The notes: a model not told the origin generated them from the letters alone. Shown: positions 8,971-17,309, counted from the first letter of the stretch. The stretch is 64,000 nt of DNA from JAGOUB01 sp964640945 (GCA_964640945.1 CAZXIV010000001.1:1-64000); one strand, 5' to 3'. Numbers and translations: made by a program.

Positions 8971-9617
8971 AAATACGGCTCGAACACCACTTGCAGGATG
9001 CCGCCGGCCAGGAGCTGCGATTTTTCAAAGTCGATGACTTGACGGTGCTTGGCGAAAAACTCCTGGAGCACAAAGGCCGAGAGCTGGAGAACGGTGCCAT
9101 CCAGACTCTGCTCGTCGGTGCGAAGCGCCTTGAGGGTGGCCTCGTGGTCACTCGCGAGCATCATCTGCAGGCGCTCAATCCAGTCGACTAAGACGGCACC
9201 GGACTGTTCGTTCAATTGGCCGGCCTCTAATAGGGCGGCGGTTTTTTCGCGGATGTCAGAGACGAGGCCGCTGGCGCGAGCGTCTTGGAGCGCATCCTCC
9301 AGGGCGCTCAAACAACCGTCGTTGATGAGTGAGAGGACGGCGAGGATGAACGATGAGGGGCAATTGCGCTCCACCAGACGGGCGATGAGGACGGAGAGGT
9401 GGGTGCGCTGGTCGTCGGTGAGAAATTGGACGATGGCGTGCACCACGCCATCGTCACGCTTGCGCGCGCGTTGCTCCTGCTGGCGTTGCTGGGCAGCGGC
9501 CGCCGAGGCCTGGGCCTGCTGGGCTTTGTCTTGCTCCGATTGCTCACGCGCTTGCTCCGAAGCGTCGCCGTGGCCCTCATCCGGAGTGCCGATGTCGAGA
9601 CCGCCAAAATCCTGCAT
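8967..9617 (-). CDS. Hypothetical helical protein
   Basis: The protein of 216 residues starts MQDFGGLDIGTP and has a Gln/Ala-rich, charged coiled-coil-like stretch at about residues 15-55. A compact helical region of about 150 residues follows, with no membrane segment. A longer version starting at GTG 9686 is possible, but a TACACT -10 box 8 nt upstream of the ATG at 9617 favours the shorter form. It lies downstream of rpmA on the same strand. I do not recognise it. Confidence 0.6.
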   Translation of the reverse strand: MQDFGGLDIGTPDEGHGDASEQAREQSEQDKAQQAQASAAAAQQRQQEQRARKRDDGVVHAIVQFLTDDQRTHLSVLIARLVERNCPSSFILAVLSLINDGCLSALEDALQDARASGLVSDIREKTAALLEAGQLNEQSGAVLVDWIERLQMMLASDHEATLKALRTDEQSLDGTVLQLSAFVLQEFFAKHRQVIDFEKSQLLAGGILQVVFEPYF

Positions 9618-9625
9618 GTGCGGAG

Positions 9626-9631
9626 AGTGTA
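9626..9631 (-). promoter_or_regulatory. -10 box of hypothetical gene at 9617
   Basis: TACACT on the minus strand ends 8 nt before the ATG. Confidence 0.55.
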
Positions 9632-9696
9632 GCGCAGACAGGAATGCGGGTGCACCGAAAAAATAGGACTCGACTGCGGAGGCCACCGACAGACGC

Positions 9697-9981
9697 TTAG
9701 GCCTGGGCCGGCACCACGTTGATCACCGTCGAGCGGCGGCGGGCGCCGCTGAAGTTTGCGAGCTTCTTCTGGCTAAACTGCACGACACCGTCGATATCGG
9801 CGTGGATCGTCCAGTCGCTGCCTACGTGCGTGTTCTTACCCGGGCGGTACCAATAACCCTTCTGGCGGATGAGGATCTCGCCGGCGTTTACTACCTGGCC
9901 ACCAAAGCGCTTCACGCCGCGGCGCTTCGCATAACTATCTCGGCCGTTGGTAGTAGTTCCACCTGCTTTCTTATGTGCCAT
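9697..9981 (-). CDS. rpmA: 50S ribosomal protein L27
   Basis: The 94-residue protein starts MAHKKAGGTTTNGRDSYAKR and contains VNAGEILIRQKGYWYRPGKN, the L27 signature. L27 reaches the peptidyl transferase centre. There is no cleavable N-terminal extension of the Firmicutes type: the mature AHKKAGG sequence follows the initiator Met directly. The frame is open for 32 codons upstream, but those residues do not fit the family. A TACAAT -10 lies 10 nt upstream. No rplU is adjacent, although rplU commonly precedes rpmA in bacteria. Confidence 0.96.
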   Translation of the reverse strand: MAHKKAGGTTTNGRDSYAKRRGVKRFGGQVVNAGEILIRQKGYWYRPGKNTHVGSDWTIHADIDGVVQFSQKKLANFSGARRRSTVINVVPAQA

Positions 9982-9991
9982 AAGTGCAAGG

Positions 9992-9997
9992 ATTGTA
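9992..9997 (-). promoter_or_regulatory. -10 box of rpmA
   Basis: TACAAT ends 10 nt before the rpmA ATG, giving a predicted leader of about 4 nt. Confidence 0.55.
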
Positions 9998-10049
9998 CGG
10001 AAAACCCGGCGGCTTGCAAGTAGTAACTTTGGCTGCCATAGTGCGTTCC

Positions 10050-10124
10050 AGCGGGGTAGAGCAGTGGTAGCTCGCAAGGCTCATAACCTTGAGGTCGTGG
10101 GTTCAATTCCCACCCCCGCAACCA
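10050..10124 (+). tRNA. Initiator tRNA-fMet (CAU)
   Basis: The 75-nt cloverleaf includes an encoded CCA. Acceptor pairs 2-71 to 7-66 are GCGGGG/CCCCGC, and position 1-72 is an A-A mismatch, the unpaired end expected of an initiator. The D stem has A11-U24, the anticodon loop is CTCATAA, and the T loop is TTCAATT. The anticodon stem reads CAAGG/CCTTG: G30-C40 and G31-C39 are present, but 29-41 is A-U instead of G-C, so the usual GGG/CCC initiator run is only partly kept. The features exclude elongator tRNA-Met, which has Y11-R24 and a paired 1-72. Confidence 0.93.
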
Positions 10125-10224
10125 ACTCAATCACCCTTTATACCTAGGATTAGCCTTTTTTGCGGTCAGGAGGGCCGGAAATAGGGTTTAGGCGTACCTG
10201 GACAGGATAGAGAGCCGTTAAAAA

Positions 10225-10252
10225 GCACTGCCGTCAGGGTGGGCGGCAGTGC
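10225..10252 (-). terminator. Intrinsic terminator of the 11144 gene
   Basis: On the minus strand GCACTGCCG and CGGCAGTGC form a 9-bp perfect stem, followed by TTTTTAAC. It lies 22 bp after the stop of the minus-strand gene. Confidence 0.8.
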
Positions 10253-10274
10253 GATAGGGTCGGTGTGGTTTTGG

Positions 10275-11144
10275 CTATGCCCGGCTGGCGTTCCAGCGGG
10301 TGGTGTCTTCGTAGATCCAGCGGGCGACTTCGCCGAGGAGAAACGCCCCGGAGAGATCTAAACGGGCGGCCGGTCCGACGCATTCAATTTCTATGCCCGA
10401 ATCCGGCGGAAAAACATTGCGGGCGACAGCCTCTTGGTAGTAGACGTGCGGCTGGTTGGAGACGAGGAGGTACCGACCGGGAGTCGGCTTGTTTTCGTCA
10501 TACCAGTAGCGCAGTTGGCTGGCCGTTGTCGGTCGGCTCTGCGGGTCATCTGGTTGGAGCTTGGGCGCATCGATGACGTCGCAAGGAAGCTGTCGTACCG
10601 CGACAGGCATCTCGGCTGCCCGCCAGTACCACGCCATTAAGTCCGTTTCCATTCTCAGGGATGCAATCGCGTCGGTCTGGATACCGGCTCGCAGTTGCAG
10701 TGGCGCCGTGTTCTCCTGGATGATGCGCGTACTTTCAATCTCTGCCTGTAGGTTACGTTGGCCGGCAAATAACATCACCTTAGAACAACGGACGCGTTGG
10801 GCGAGATCGATGGCGGCGGCCAGACGGACGCACATCCGTGGCTGCAGAGAACCAAAGATGCCGAGTCCGGCATAGTTGTTCCCCTCGGGCTCAATGGCAT
10901 CCACCATGCCCAGCTGGCGGAGTGCGGGATAGAGATCGCCTGAGGCAAGGGTCTCGATCGGTCGGAGTTTCCAGCGTTCTTTCGGGAGGCCGTTCGGCAG
11001 TTTCTGTACGTATCGTTGCTGGCAGACATCATTGATCGCCCCGATATCTTTGGCGTCGATCCGTAGAAGCTCCAGGAGAGCCTGAAGGGCGGGTAGCGGG
11101 CGTCCTTTGGTGGTAAACAGGCGTGACCAAAATTTCTGTCTCAT
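10275..11144 (-). CDS. Hypothetical protein, possible YdcF/DUF218-like fold
   Basis: The protein (289 residues) starts MRQKFWSRLF. The segment KVMLFAGQRNLQAEIESTRIIQE, followed later by PTTASQLRYW and GRYLLVSNQPHVYYQEAVA, has the order of elements seen in DUF218 (YdcF/SanA/ElyC) proteins: a glycine-rich loop, an acidic helix and a final LLVS loop. The match is weak and the family assignment is an inference. No membrane segment is seen. The start is set by TACAGT ending 6 nt upstream, and an intrinsic terminator follows, so it is a single-gene unit. Confidence 0.55.
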   Translation of the reverse strand: MRQKFWSRLFTTKGRPLPALQALLELLRIDAKDIGAINDVCQQRYVQKLPNGLPKERWKLRPIETLASGDLYPALRQLGMVDAIEPEGNNYAGLGIFGSLQPRMCVRLAAAIDLAQRVRCSKVMLFAGQRNLQAEIESTRIIQENTAPLQLRAGIQTDAIASLRMETDLMAWYWRAAEMPVAVRQLPCDVIDAPKLQPDDPQSRPTTASQLRYWYDENKPTPGRYLLVSNQPHVYYQEAVARNVFPPDSGIEIECVGPAARLDLSGAFLLGEVARWIYEDTTRWNASRA

Positions 11145-11150
11145 GAGGGT

Positions 11151-11156
11151 ACTGTA
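11151..11156 (-). promoter_or_regulatory. -10 box of the 11144 gene (leaderless)
   Basis: TACAGT ends exactly 6 nt before the ATG. It sits inside the small palindrome GGTACTGTACC. Confidence 0.6.
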
Positions 11157-11328
11157 CCTTTTCTGTGAGTGAACGGGATTGAGTGAACTTCGCTTAATAT
11201 ACAATATATATCCGTAATAGTACAATGCGCGCCGTCGGAGATGGCGCGGAAAGGATGAGACATCGGGCCGTATCGGCGGCTATCCCCTCAGAGCCAGAAA
11301 GCGTGTCAGGGTGACAACGCTTGGCCCT

Positions 11329-11778
11329 TTAAATGGTCTCCTTCAGCCGGTTAAGCTTGTCGCGGTCAAAGAGATAGAGCCACCACTGTTCGTGCACCGG
11401 CATCTGACGGAGAAACTCCATGAAGGCTGCCTCACGCTCGGCCGAGAGGGTGGTGCCGCTTTCGGTGAGAGAGACGTCGCCAGCGGAAGGAGCGGTGATG
11501 ATGAGCATCTTCTCGCCCGGGTTGATGCGTCCCAAGTTTTGCTTGGCGTACTTATCTTTGAATTGTTCCGACTTATAATAGTCCAATTCGCGGTACTTGG
11601 CGTCGTTTTCGCGGCTAATGTCTTTGTTGGCAATTTCCATTTGTTTTAGCGTCTTTTCGAAGAGGATATTGCGGTAGAATGATAAAGCTAAGCCGAACGC
11701 CATAAAGCCCACGACGGTCAGACCGACGACGATCGTTAATTGCTTGCTCAGCGGTTCGGAACCAGCGCGGTACGCCAC
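11329..11778 (-). CDS. FtsB/DivIC-like septum formation protein
   Basis: The protein of 149 residues has a short N-terminal tail, one transmembrane helix (about residues 14-37, TIVVGLTVVGFMAFGLALSF) and a coiled coil at about residues 40-85. A small C-terminal domain ends in MPVHEQWWLYLFDRDKLN. This is the plan of the FtsB/DivIC divisome family, which bridges FtsQ and FtsL. The longer open frame upstream is antisense to murC. I chose the GTG at 11778 because TACACT lies 8 nt before it. It is divergent from murC with 36 bp between starts. Confidence 0.7.
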   Translation of the reverse strand: MAYRAGSEPLSKQLTIVVGLTVVGFMAFGLALSFYRNILFEKTLKQMEIANKDISRENDAKYRELDYYKSEQFKDKYAKQNLGRINPGEKMLIITAPSAGDVSLTESGTTLSAEREAAFMEFLRQMPVHEQWWLYLFDRDKLNRLKETI

Positions 11779-11786
11779 GGAACGGC

Positions 11787-11792
11787 AGTGTA
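11787..11792 (-). promoter_or_regulatory. -10 box of FtsB-like gene
   Basis: TACACT on the minus strand ends 8 nt before the GTG start. Confidence 0.6.
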
Positions 11793-11814
11793 CCTGACGC
11801 TTCCTCTCAACGAC

Positions 11815-13089
11815 ATGATCATCTTTTGCAGCGGCATCGGCGGCATCGGGCTCTCGGCCTACGCGTCCCTCCAAAAGGCCGCGGGTCACGAGGTGTCTGG
11901 CAGTGACGGCACCGATAGCGTCCTCGTGCAAAGTTTGCGCCAGGCGGGCATCCCGGTGACGCTTTCGCAAGCTGGCAGTGCGCTGCCGGTTGGTTGCCAA
12001 CTCTTCGTCTACAGCGAAGCCATTCCCGAGGATGCGCCCGAGCGGGTGCTGGCGCGCGAGCGGGGGATTCGGAGTATCTCGTACTTTGCGGCCGTGGGCG
12101 AGCTCTCTAAGGGAAAGCGACTCATTGCCGTATCCGGTACGCACGGCAAGTCTTCCACGACGGCCATGGTCGCCCGCGTGCTCATCGAGGCCGGGCTCGA
12201 TCCCACCGTCGTGGTGGGCACCAAAGTCCGTGAGCTTGGCGGCACGAACTTTCGGGTGGGCAAGAGTGACCTCTTTGTACTCGAGGCGTGCGAGTACCGC
12301 CGCTCGTTCCATTACCTCTCGCCTTCGATCGCGCTCGTGACCAACGTCGACGGCGACCACTTCGACGCCTACAAGGATCTGGCCGAGTACCAACGGTCGT
12401 TCGTCGAGTTCTTGCAGCTCCTGCCGCCCGACGGCGTCGTGATCACGCACGGCCACGATGAAGATTGCCGCGCGGTGGTGGCCCAAAGCGGTCGCACCCT
12501 CGTGGATGCCGATGACCTCCCTCTCCCCGAGGTCCTGACGCTCGGTATGCACATGCGTCAGAACGCCCAGCTTGTGCTGCGGCTAGCCCTTCACCTTGGC
12601 ATCAGCGAAGCGGTGGCCCGCGCCAGCCTGGCCGGGTTTGCCGGCACCTGGCGACGGCTCGAGATTGTGGGTAAACGCGCCGATGGCATCACGGTGATCG
12701 ACGATTACGCCCATCATCCGGTCGAGATCCGCGCCAGCCTGGAAGGCATTGCCTCGGGCTATCCGGATAAGCGTCTCATCGTCGTCTTCCAACCGCACAC
12801 GCACGATCGCACCATCAAGCTCTACGACGAGTTCCTCAATGCCTTCGGCGATGCCGACGTGGTCATTGTTCCAAACATCTACGCCGCCCGCGGCGAAGTG
12901 GATACCGAGAAAGTGGAGGTGCCGCGCCTGGTCGCCGATCTGACCGCGCGGGGACTCCAGGCGATCGACGGTCGTTCGCTCCCCGAGACGCTGCGGCTGC
13001 TCAACGAGGAGGTGTTGCAGCCGGGTGACGTGGTGGTGACGATGGGTGCCGGCGATGTGACGTCGCTTAGTAAACAGCTGCTCGGCTGA
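11815..13089 (+). CDS. murC: UDP-N-acetylmuramate--L-alanine ligase
   Basis: The 424-residue Mur ligase starts MIIFCSGIGGIGLSAYASL (Rossmann domain). It has the ATP loop VSGTHGKSSTTAM near residue 105, the central Mur fold with ALVTNVDGDHFD, and the C-terminal domain with VIDDYAHHPVEI and FQPHTHDR. The HHP motif and N-terminal GxGGxG loop fit MurC/Mpl rather than MurD, E or F. It adds L-Ala to UDP-MurNAc in the cytoplasm. It is somewhat shorter than proteobacterial MurC (about 460-490). It runs convergently into the SLH gene with no gap. Confidence 0.9.
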   Translation: MIIFCSGIGGIGLSAYASLQKAAGHEVSGSDGTDSVLVQSLRQAGIPVTLSQAGSALPVGCQLFVYSEAIPEDAPERVLARERGIRSISYFAAVGELSKGKRLIAVSGTHGKSSTTAMVARVLIEAGLDPTVVVGTKVRELGGTNFRVGKSDLFVLEACEYRRSFHYLSPSIALVTNVDGDHFDAYKDLAEYQRSFVEFLQLLPPDGVVITHGHDEDCRAVVAQSGRTLVDADDLPLPEVLTLGMHMRQNAQLVLRLALHLGISEAVARASLAGFAGTWRRLEIVGKRADGITVIDDYAHHPVEIRASLEGIASGYPDKRLIVVFQPHTHDRTIKLYDEFLNAFGDADVVIVPNIYAARGEVDTEKVEVPRLVADLTARGLQAIDGRSLPETLRLLNEEVLQPGDVVVTMGAGDVTSLSKQLLG

Positions 13090-14364
13090 TTACTTGCTAC
13101 CCGTCTTGGCAGATTCTTCCTCGAGCGTATCGAGCAGGAGGATGAGCATCTTGCTCAGTTCGGCGCGGTTGACGTTGTCGCCGGGGCGGAACTCCGGGGC
13201 GCCTTTCAGGTCGCGGGCGCTGCTGATGGCATCGAGGCGAGCCATTGTTTCGATGGCCATGGCCCAGGGCGTGGAGGCACGGACATCGGAGAAGAGGTCG
13301 CCGCGCGGCCAGAAGAGCGAGACATCGAGGGCTTGGAGCAGGGTCGAGACGACTTCGGCGCGGCTAGCGGCGCGCGTGGGGTCCAGATTGTCGTCGAAGG
13401 TAAGGAACCAGTGGTCGCGTTCAGCTTGGGCGTAGGCAGCCGCGAACCATTGGTCGCGGGCGGATTGGTTCTCGGGGGTAAAGGCGCCGTCCGCGGTGCG
13501 ATTGCTGGCCCGCTGAGCGATGACGATGAGCTCGGCCACGCTCACGGGGCGGTCGGGACCAAAAGTACCCGTCAGGCTGCCGTCGGCGTGCTTGTAGCCG
13601 GCCATGAGACTCCGCTGGTTGGCGCGCCAGATGTACGGGGCGAACCAGGCGTCCTTCGGCACATCGTTGAAGATCGACGACGAGAGCGAGGCGGCCGACT
13701 CTTCGGCCCGCTGCTTGGTACGTTGGTCGTTGGCGCGTAGGACACCGGCGCGCATCTTGTCGGCGGCGTCGCAGTCGAGCGTGATGGAGAACGAGATGCG
13801 CTCTCCGGCTTGCAGACGCTGACCCTGAACGCTCGGCGGCGTGCAGCCGTCCGGCACACGGAACTTGAGCGAGTACTGGCCTTGCGGCGCTTGGGTCCAC
13901 GACCAGGGCGTCACGCCTTCTTCGGTGTAGCCGTTGGGGCCGGTGACGGTGAACTCTAAGCCGATGGGATCGCTGGCGGCGCCGACAGTGCCCACGAGCG
14001 TAAAGCTGTAGAAGACGAGGAGCTTGATGGCTTCGCCCTCGGCGACGGTGAATGTCATTTGGCCGACGTCAGCGGTCTGCACCACCTCACTGCCCTTGAG
14101 CAGCTGCAGGCGCACAGTGGCGCCGGTGGGCGGACGAACAAGTAAGGTGAATGTGCCGGCGGTCACAGATTCGAGCGTCTTGCTGGCACCTTCGCCGCGC
14201 TCGGTCCAGTCGTTGGGGCCGGCGAGCGTCCAGGTGCCGAGAATCTCCGCCGAGCTGATTTGCTCGATGGTGAGAGGGCCGGCAGCCAGAGCGGATGGGG
14301 TGGCGGTGCAGAACGCCAAGACACCGGCAGCCAGGAGGGAACGGAGGGTGAGCGAGAGACGCAT
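13090..14364 (-). CDS. Secreted protein with three SLH domains
   Basis: A signal peptide (RLSLTLRSLLAAGVLAFCTATPSALA, cut near residue 28) is followed by two beta-rich, Ig-like segments of about 90 residues and then three SLH domains in the C-terminal 200 residues. Those domains begin at IFNDVPKDAWFAPYIWRA, RDQWFAAAYAQAERDHWF and LFSDVRASTPWAMAIE. The TRAE-type motif appears as ASRAE and VNRAE in repeats two and three and is degenerate (VSVAE) in the first. SLH triplets bind pyruvylated wall polymer, so CsaB at 4626 is the likely partner enzyme. The leader contains a CCCCCTCC tract and no Shine-Dalgarno sequence. Confidence 0.85.
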   Translation of the reverse strand: MRLSLTLRSLLAAGVLAFCTATPSALAAGPLTIEQISSAEILGTWTLAGPNDWTERGEGASKTLESVTAGTFTLLVRPPTGATVRLQLLKGSEVVQTADVGQMTFTVAEGEAIKLLVFYSFTLVGTVGAASDPIGLEFTVTGPNGYTEEGVTPWSWTQAPQGQYSLKFRVPDGCTPPSVQGQRLQAGERISFSITLDCDAADKMRAGVLRANDQRTKQRAEESAASLSSSIFNDVPKDAWFAPYIWRANQRSLMAGYKHADGSLTGTFGPDRPVSVAELIVIAQRASNRTADGAFTPENQSARDQWFAAAYAQAERDHWFLTFDDNLDPTRAASRAEVVSTLLQALDVSLFWPRGDLFSDVRASTPWAMAIETMARLDAISSARDLKGAPEFRPGDNVNRAELSKMLILLLDTLEEESAKTGSK

Positions 14365-14440
14365 ACGATTGGAGGGGGAATGCGGAGATGATGGTAGCAG
14401 ATCGCGGCCCGTGGCCGTGGCGGTCTTGGTTGACGGGCGC

Positions 14441-14446
14441 TAGCCT
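14441..14446 (+). promoter_or_regulatory. -10 box of murJ (leaderless)
   Basis: TAGCCT ends exactly 6 nt before the GTG at 14453. Confidence 0.6.
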
Positions 14447-14452
14447 AGAGAT

Positions 14453-15766
14453 GTGTTCACGTTCTTCCGGACTTGGCAGGGTCGGCCGCTGGTGCGCGGG
14501 ACAGTCATCCTGGCGGCGACGCAGCTTCTGGCGTCCATCGCTGGCTTGGTGCGTGACCGCGTCTTGACGTCCACATTCCCGGGTTTGGATGTTGTGGATG
14601 TGTACTTGGCTTCCTTCCGCCCGAGTGATCTTCTGTTTCAGGCGGCCGTCATGTCGGCCATGGGGACGGTGCTCGTGCCCATTCTGGCCGGCTATCACGC
14701 CAAAGACGATCGACAGGGGATGGACCGCGTCCTCTCGGGGGCAATGGTGGTTGGAGGCCTGGCGTTCGGTGTCATCGCGCTGCTTTTGGCCGTGTTCCTA
14801 CCCGTCCTGCAGCCCTTCCTCGCGGGCGGCTTCACGGGTGAGGCCGCCCAGCTCTACGTCACCTTCGGCTCGTTAGCGCTGCTGAGTAACTTCCTCTTCG
14901 TTTTTGGGACGGCACTTGGTCAGTACCTCATTACCGAGGAGCGTTACCTCGCTTACGGCATCACGCCCATCCTCTACACGCTCGGCACCATCGCCGGCAC
15001 CATCTTTCTGACCCCGCTCATCGGTGTGTACGGTCCAATGGCCGGCACGTTGCTTGGTGCCATCATCTATGTGCTCGTGCGCCTCTTGGCGGTGCTACGC
15101 ATTGGCGCGCGGTTGTCGCTCGTGTTCTGGCATCCCGATCTGCAGGCGATGGGCCGCCTCATGCTGCCACGAATTCTTTCGCTCTCGGCCTTCCAGGCCC
15201 AGCTGCTCATCCTCGATGCGATGGCCACCTACTTGCCGGCGGGCAGTATCACCATCAGTAACTACGCCCGCAACTTTCAGTCGGTGCTGGTAGGGGTGGT
15301 GGGCATCGCCGTGGCGCAGACGGTCTACGCCCCGCTCAGTAAAACCGCCGCGACGCGCAATAGTGAAGCGTTTAGTCGACTCTATCGGGTGGGGTGGATT
15401 TCCATTCTCGTACTGACGATTCCTGGCGCGATCGGGCTCTGGCTGGCGGCGCCGGTGGCGGCTTGGCTGGTGCATCTCACAGCCGTGTTGCCGTTGTTCG
15501 CCGTTACACTCGGCATCTTTGCCTTGAGCGTCCCGCTCGAGAGCCTCACCCATTTGCAGTACCGGGCCTTCTACGCCTACAAGCACACGCTCTGGCCATC
15601 GCTCGCCGGCATCGTGGGCGGTACGGGTGCCATCAGCGTGGCTTGGCTGCTGCTTGATCGGTTTGGGGTGGTGGCGTTGGCGGCCGGGTACGCGGTCGGT
15701 GAGCTCTTGCAAGTGATCGTCTTGGCCGCGTTACTCCCGCTCGTGCGCAAGAAGTCGGTTCTCTAA
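14453..15766 (+). CDS. murJ: Lipid II flippase MurJ (MviN family)
   Basis: The 437-residue polytopic protein has 12 or more membrane helices and typical MurJ elements: LLASIAGLVRDRVLTSTFPG near residue 25, ASFRPSDLLFQAAVMSAMGTVLVPIL, and ARNFQSVLVGVVGIAVAQTVYAPLS. MurJ moves lipid II across the inner membrane. It is shorter than E. coli MurJ (511), lacking the last helices. The GTG start is fixed by the -10 box 6 nt upstream. It is followed convergently by a HAD gene. Confidence 0.9.
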   Translation: MFTFFRTWQGRPLVRGTVILAATQLLASIAGLVRDRVLTSTFPGLDVVDVYLASFRPSDLLFQAAVMSAMGTVLVPILAGYHAKDDRQGMDRVLSGAMVVGGLAFGVIALLLAVFLPVLQPFLAGGFTGEAAQLYVTFGSLALLSNFLFVFGTALGQYLITEERYLAYGITPILYTLGTIAGTIFLTPLIGVYGPMAGTLLGAIIYVLVRLLAVLRIGARLSLVFWHPDLQAMGRLMLPRILSLSAFQAQLLILDAMATYLPAGSITISNYARNFQSVLVGVVGIAVAQTVYAPLSKTAATRNSEAFSRLYRVGWISILVLTIPGAIGLWLAAPVAAWLVHLTAVLPLFAVTLGIFALSVPLESLTHLQYRAFYAYKHTLWPSLAGIVGGTGAISVAWLLLDRFGVVALAAGYAVGELLQVIVLAALLPLVRKKSVL

Positions 15767-15800
15767 TTGACCGCTCGGCGCTCTTTTAGGGCGTCCATCG

Positions 15801-16400
15801 TCAGCGTTCAGCTAAGATTGCCGGCCACCAGGCTCGCAGTTGGGCGGCGACCGCTTCGTCGCCGGCGAAACAATGGCTCTCCCACCCACAGGCAGCGCGG
15901 GCGGCATCCACATTCACCTGATTATCATCAATAAAGTGCACCGGGCCGGTCGGCAATTGCCGTTGAATCGTCTCAAAGAAGCGGAGATCCGGCTTTTTGC
16001 AGCCAATCAAACTTGAACAAAAAATTTGATCAAAAAGAGCGCCGTAGCCCATGACCGTCTGCATGTAGGCCAAACGGTAGGGGTCTTGGTTGGTGGCAAG
16101 GACGGTATGGACGCCGCTGCGGCGCAGTCGTCCGACGGCGTCCGTCACCAGGCTGTGGGTTTCTTTTTGATCCTCATGCCAATGAGCGACGATGGCGTCG
16201 ATATCCAGACTGAGTCCATGCTGCGCGGCAATCTCCGCTAAAACTTGCTTGGTGTCGGCGGTGCCAATGAGGCATTGCTCGCGAAAAGGGCCTTCGAAAA
16301 ACGCGGTCGCCGCCGTAGAGGTCAGGCCGAAGCGAGAGAAATCACTGCAGCGAAACGGATTTGTCACGCCGTCGGCGTCGAGAACCAGGATATCGGGCAT
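15801..16400 (-). CDS. HAD-superfamily hydrolase
   Basis: The protein of 199 residues has the HAD motifs in order: ILVLDADGV (motif I, Asp 7 and Asp 9), VLATNQD (motif II), a Lys in GCKKPDLRFF (motif III), and HFIDDNQVNVDAA (motif IV). The cap is a small helical C1 type. It is probably a phosphatase on a small phosphorylated metabolite; the substrate cannot be told. It starts 9 nt after nusG on the same strand, so it belongs to the secE-nusG transcript. Confidence 0.8.
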   Translation of the reverse strand: MPDILVLDADGVTNPFRCSDFSRFGLTSTAATAFFEGPFREQCLIGTADTKQVLAEIAAQHGLSLDIDAIVAHWHEDQKETHSLVTDAVGRLRRSGVHTVLATNQDPYRLAYMQTVMGYGALFDQIFCSSLIGCKKPDLRFFETIQRQLPTGPVHFIDDNQVNVDAARAACGWESHCFAGDEAVAAQLRAWWPAILAER

Positions 16401-16409
16401 AGCAGGGGC

Positions 16410-16955
16410 TTATTTCTTCTTCACCTGCGTGAAGTCGAGCTCCACGGGCGTCTCGCGGTCGAAGATGAGCACAAGAACCGTGAGCTTACCCTTGTCGACA
16501 TCCACGGAATCGACCGTGCCCTCATAGTTCTTAAAGGGACCGTCGACGATGATCACGAGATCGCCCACCTGGAAGTCGCTCTTAAACTTGGCCTGTTGCT
16601 CGCCGATGCGGCGCTGGATGACGCCAAATTCCTCGGGTGAGACGGCCACCGGGATGTTGCCGGAGCCGACGAACCCGGTGACGTTGGGCGTGTTGCGGAC
16701 CAAGTACCACGACTCATCCGTGACGACCATGTCCACCAGCACGTAGCCCGGAAAGAGCTTACGTTCCTCTTCGACGGGTTCGTTCTTCTTGAAGACGAGC
16801 TGTTTCTCTTTGGGCACCTGCACATCGAAGATACGGTCGCCCATCGCCATGTTCTCTATGCGTTGCTTCAGGGCGGCGGCAACGGCGTCCTCATACCCGG
16901 CGTAGGTATGGACGACGTACCAGTTACGCCCGGCGGAAGGATCTTGTTTTCCCAT
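16410..16955 (-). CDS. nusG: Transcription termination/antitermination factor NusG
   Basis: The 181-residue protein has the NGN domain (NWYVVHTYAGYEDAVAAALKQRIE, then GYVLVDM and VRNTPNVTGFVG) and the C-terminal KOW domain (FQVGDLVIIVDGPFKNYEGTVDSVD). NusG binds the RNA polymerase clamp and links transcription with Rho or ribosomes. It follows secE by 12 nt, a widely conserved gene order. The spacer between them is ACCCCCTCTCCC, a pyrimidine tract with no Shine-Dalgarno sequence. Confidence 0.96.
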   Translation of the reverse strand: MGKQDPSAGRNWYVVHTYAGYEDAVAAALKQRIENMAMGDRIFDVQVPKEKQLVFKKNEPVEEERKLFPGYVLVDMVVTDESWYLVRNTPNVTGFVGSGNIPVAVSPEEFGVIQRRIGEQQAKFKSDFQVGDLVIIVDGPFKNYEGTVDSVDVDKGKLTVLVLIFDRETPVELDFTQVKKK

Positions 16956-16967
16956 GGGAGAGGGGGT

Positions 16968-17153
16968 TTAGGCGAAAGAGAGAATGACAAGAACAATCTC
17001 GGCCAAGAGCGAGTCGAAGAGGCCGAAGGCGAGTGAGGTGATGGCGATGAAGACGAGGACAATGGCCGACAGGCGGATGGCCTGCTGGCGGGTGGGCCAA
17101 CGCACATGGCGCAGTTCTTCGAGGGCGTTATTGAGGAAGGCGATAGGGTCCAT
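16968..17153 (-). CDS. secE: Preprotein translocase subunit SecE
   Basis: The protein of 61 residues starts MDPIAFLNNALEELRHVRWP, the amphipathic SecE helix with the conserved W-P hinge, then has a single transmembrane helix (LSAIVLVFIAITSLAFGLF and beyond). SecE holds SecY together in the translocon. Size and position before nusG are typical. The open frame continues 13 codons upstream, but the family start is at 17153. Confidence 0.93.
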   Translation of the reverse strand: MDPIAFLNNALEELRHVRWPTRQQAIRLSAIVLVFIAITSLAFGLFDSLLAEIVLVILSFA

Positions 17154-17177
17154 AAGGTTTGGTCGGCGTCTTGAAAA

Positions 17178-17190
17178 GCCCCGGCGGGGC
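17178..17190 (-). promoter_or_regulatory. Terminator-like hairpin at the 5' end of the secE-nusG leader
   Basis: On the minus strand GCCCC-GCC-GGGGC is followed by TTTTC. It begins at the predicted transcription start (about 17192), upstream of secE, so it would be the first structure in the transcript. Confidence 0.5.
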
Positions 17191-17198
17191 ACGAATCC

Positions 17199-17226
17199 AT
17201 CATACTCATTTCTGGACCAGTTGCAA
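17199..17226 (-). promoter_or_regulatory. secE-nusG promoter
   Basis: On the minus strand TTGCAA (17221-17226) and TATGAT (17199-17204) are 16 nt apart. Confidence 0.65.
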
Positions 17227-17309
17227 GGAGTGGGCGCAGTCTAGAGGCTAATGGTAGCCTTTGGAGGCATAGATCAGAGAGGGATTTGGCCCCAAAATAG
17301 GCCGGAATA

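Noticed and set aside
9912..10130. Minus-strand frame reading WELNPRPQGYEP
   Set aside because: This is the usual artefact of translating the antisense of a tRNA gene.
11779..12552. Upstream extension of the FtsB-like frame to 407 codons
   Set aside because: The extension is antisense to murC; a -10 box and GTG at 11778 define the real gene.
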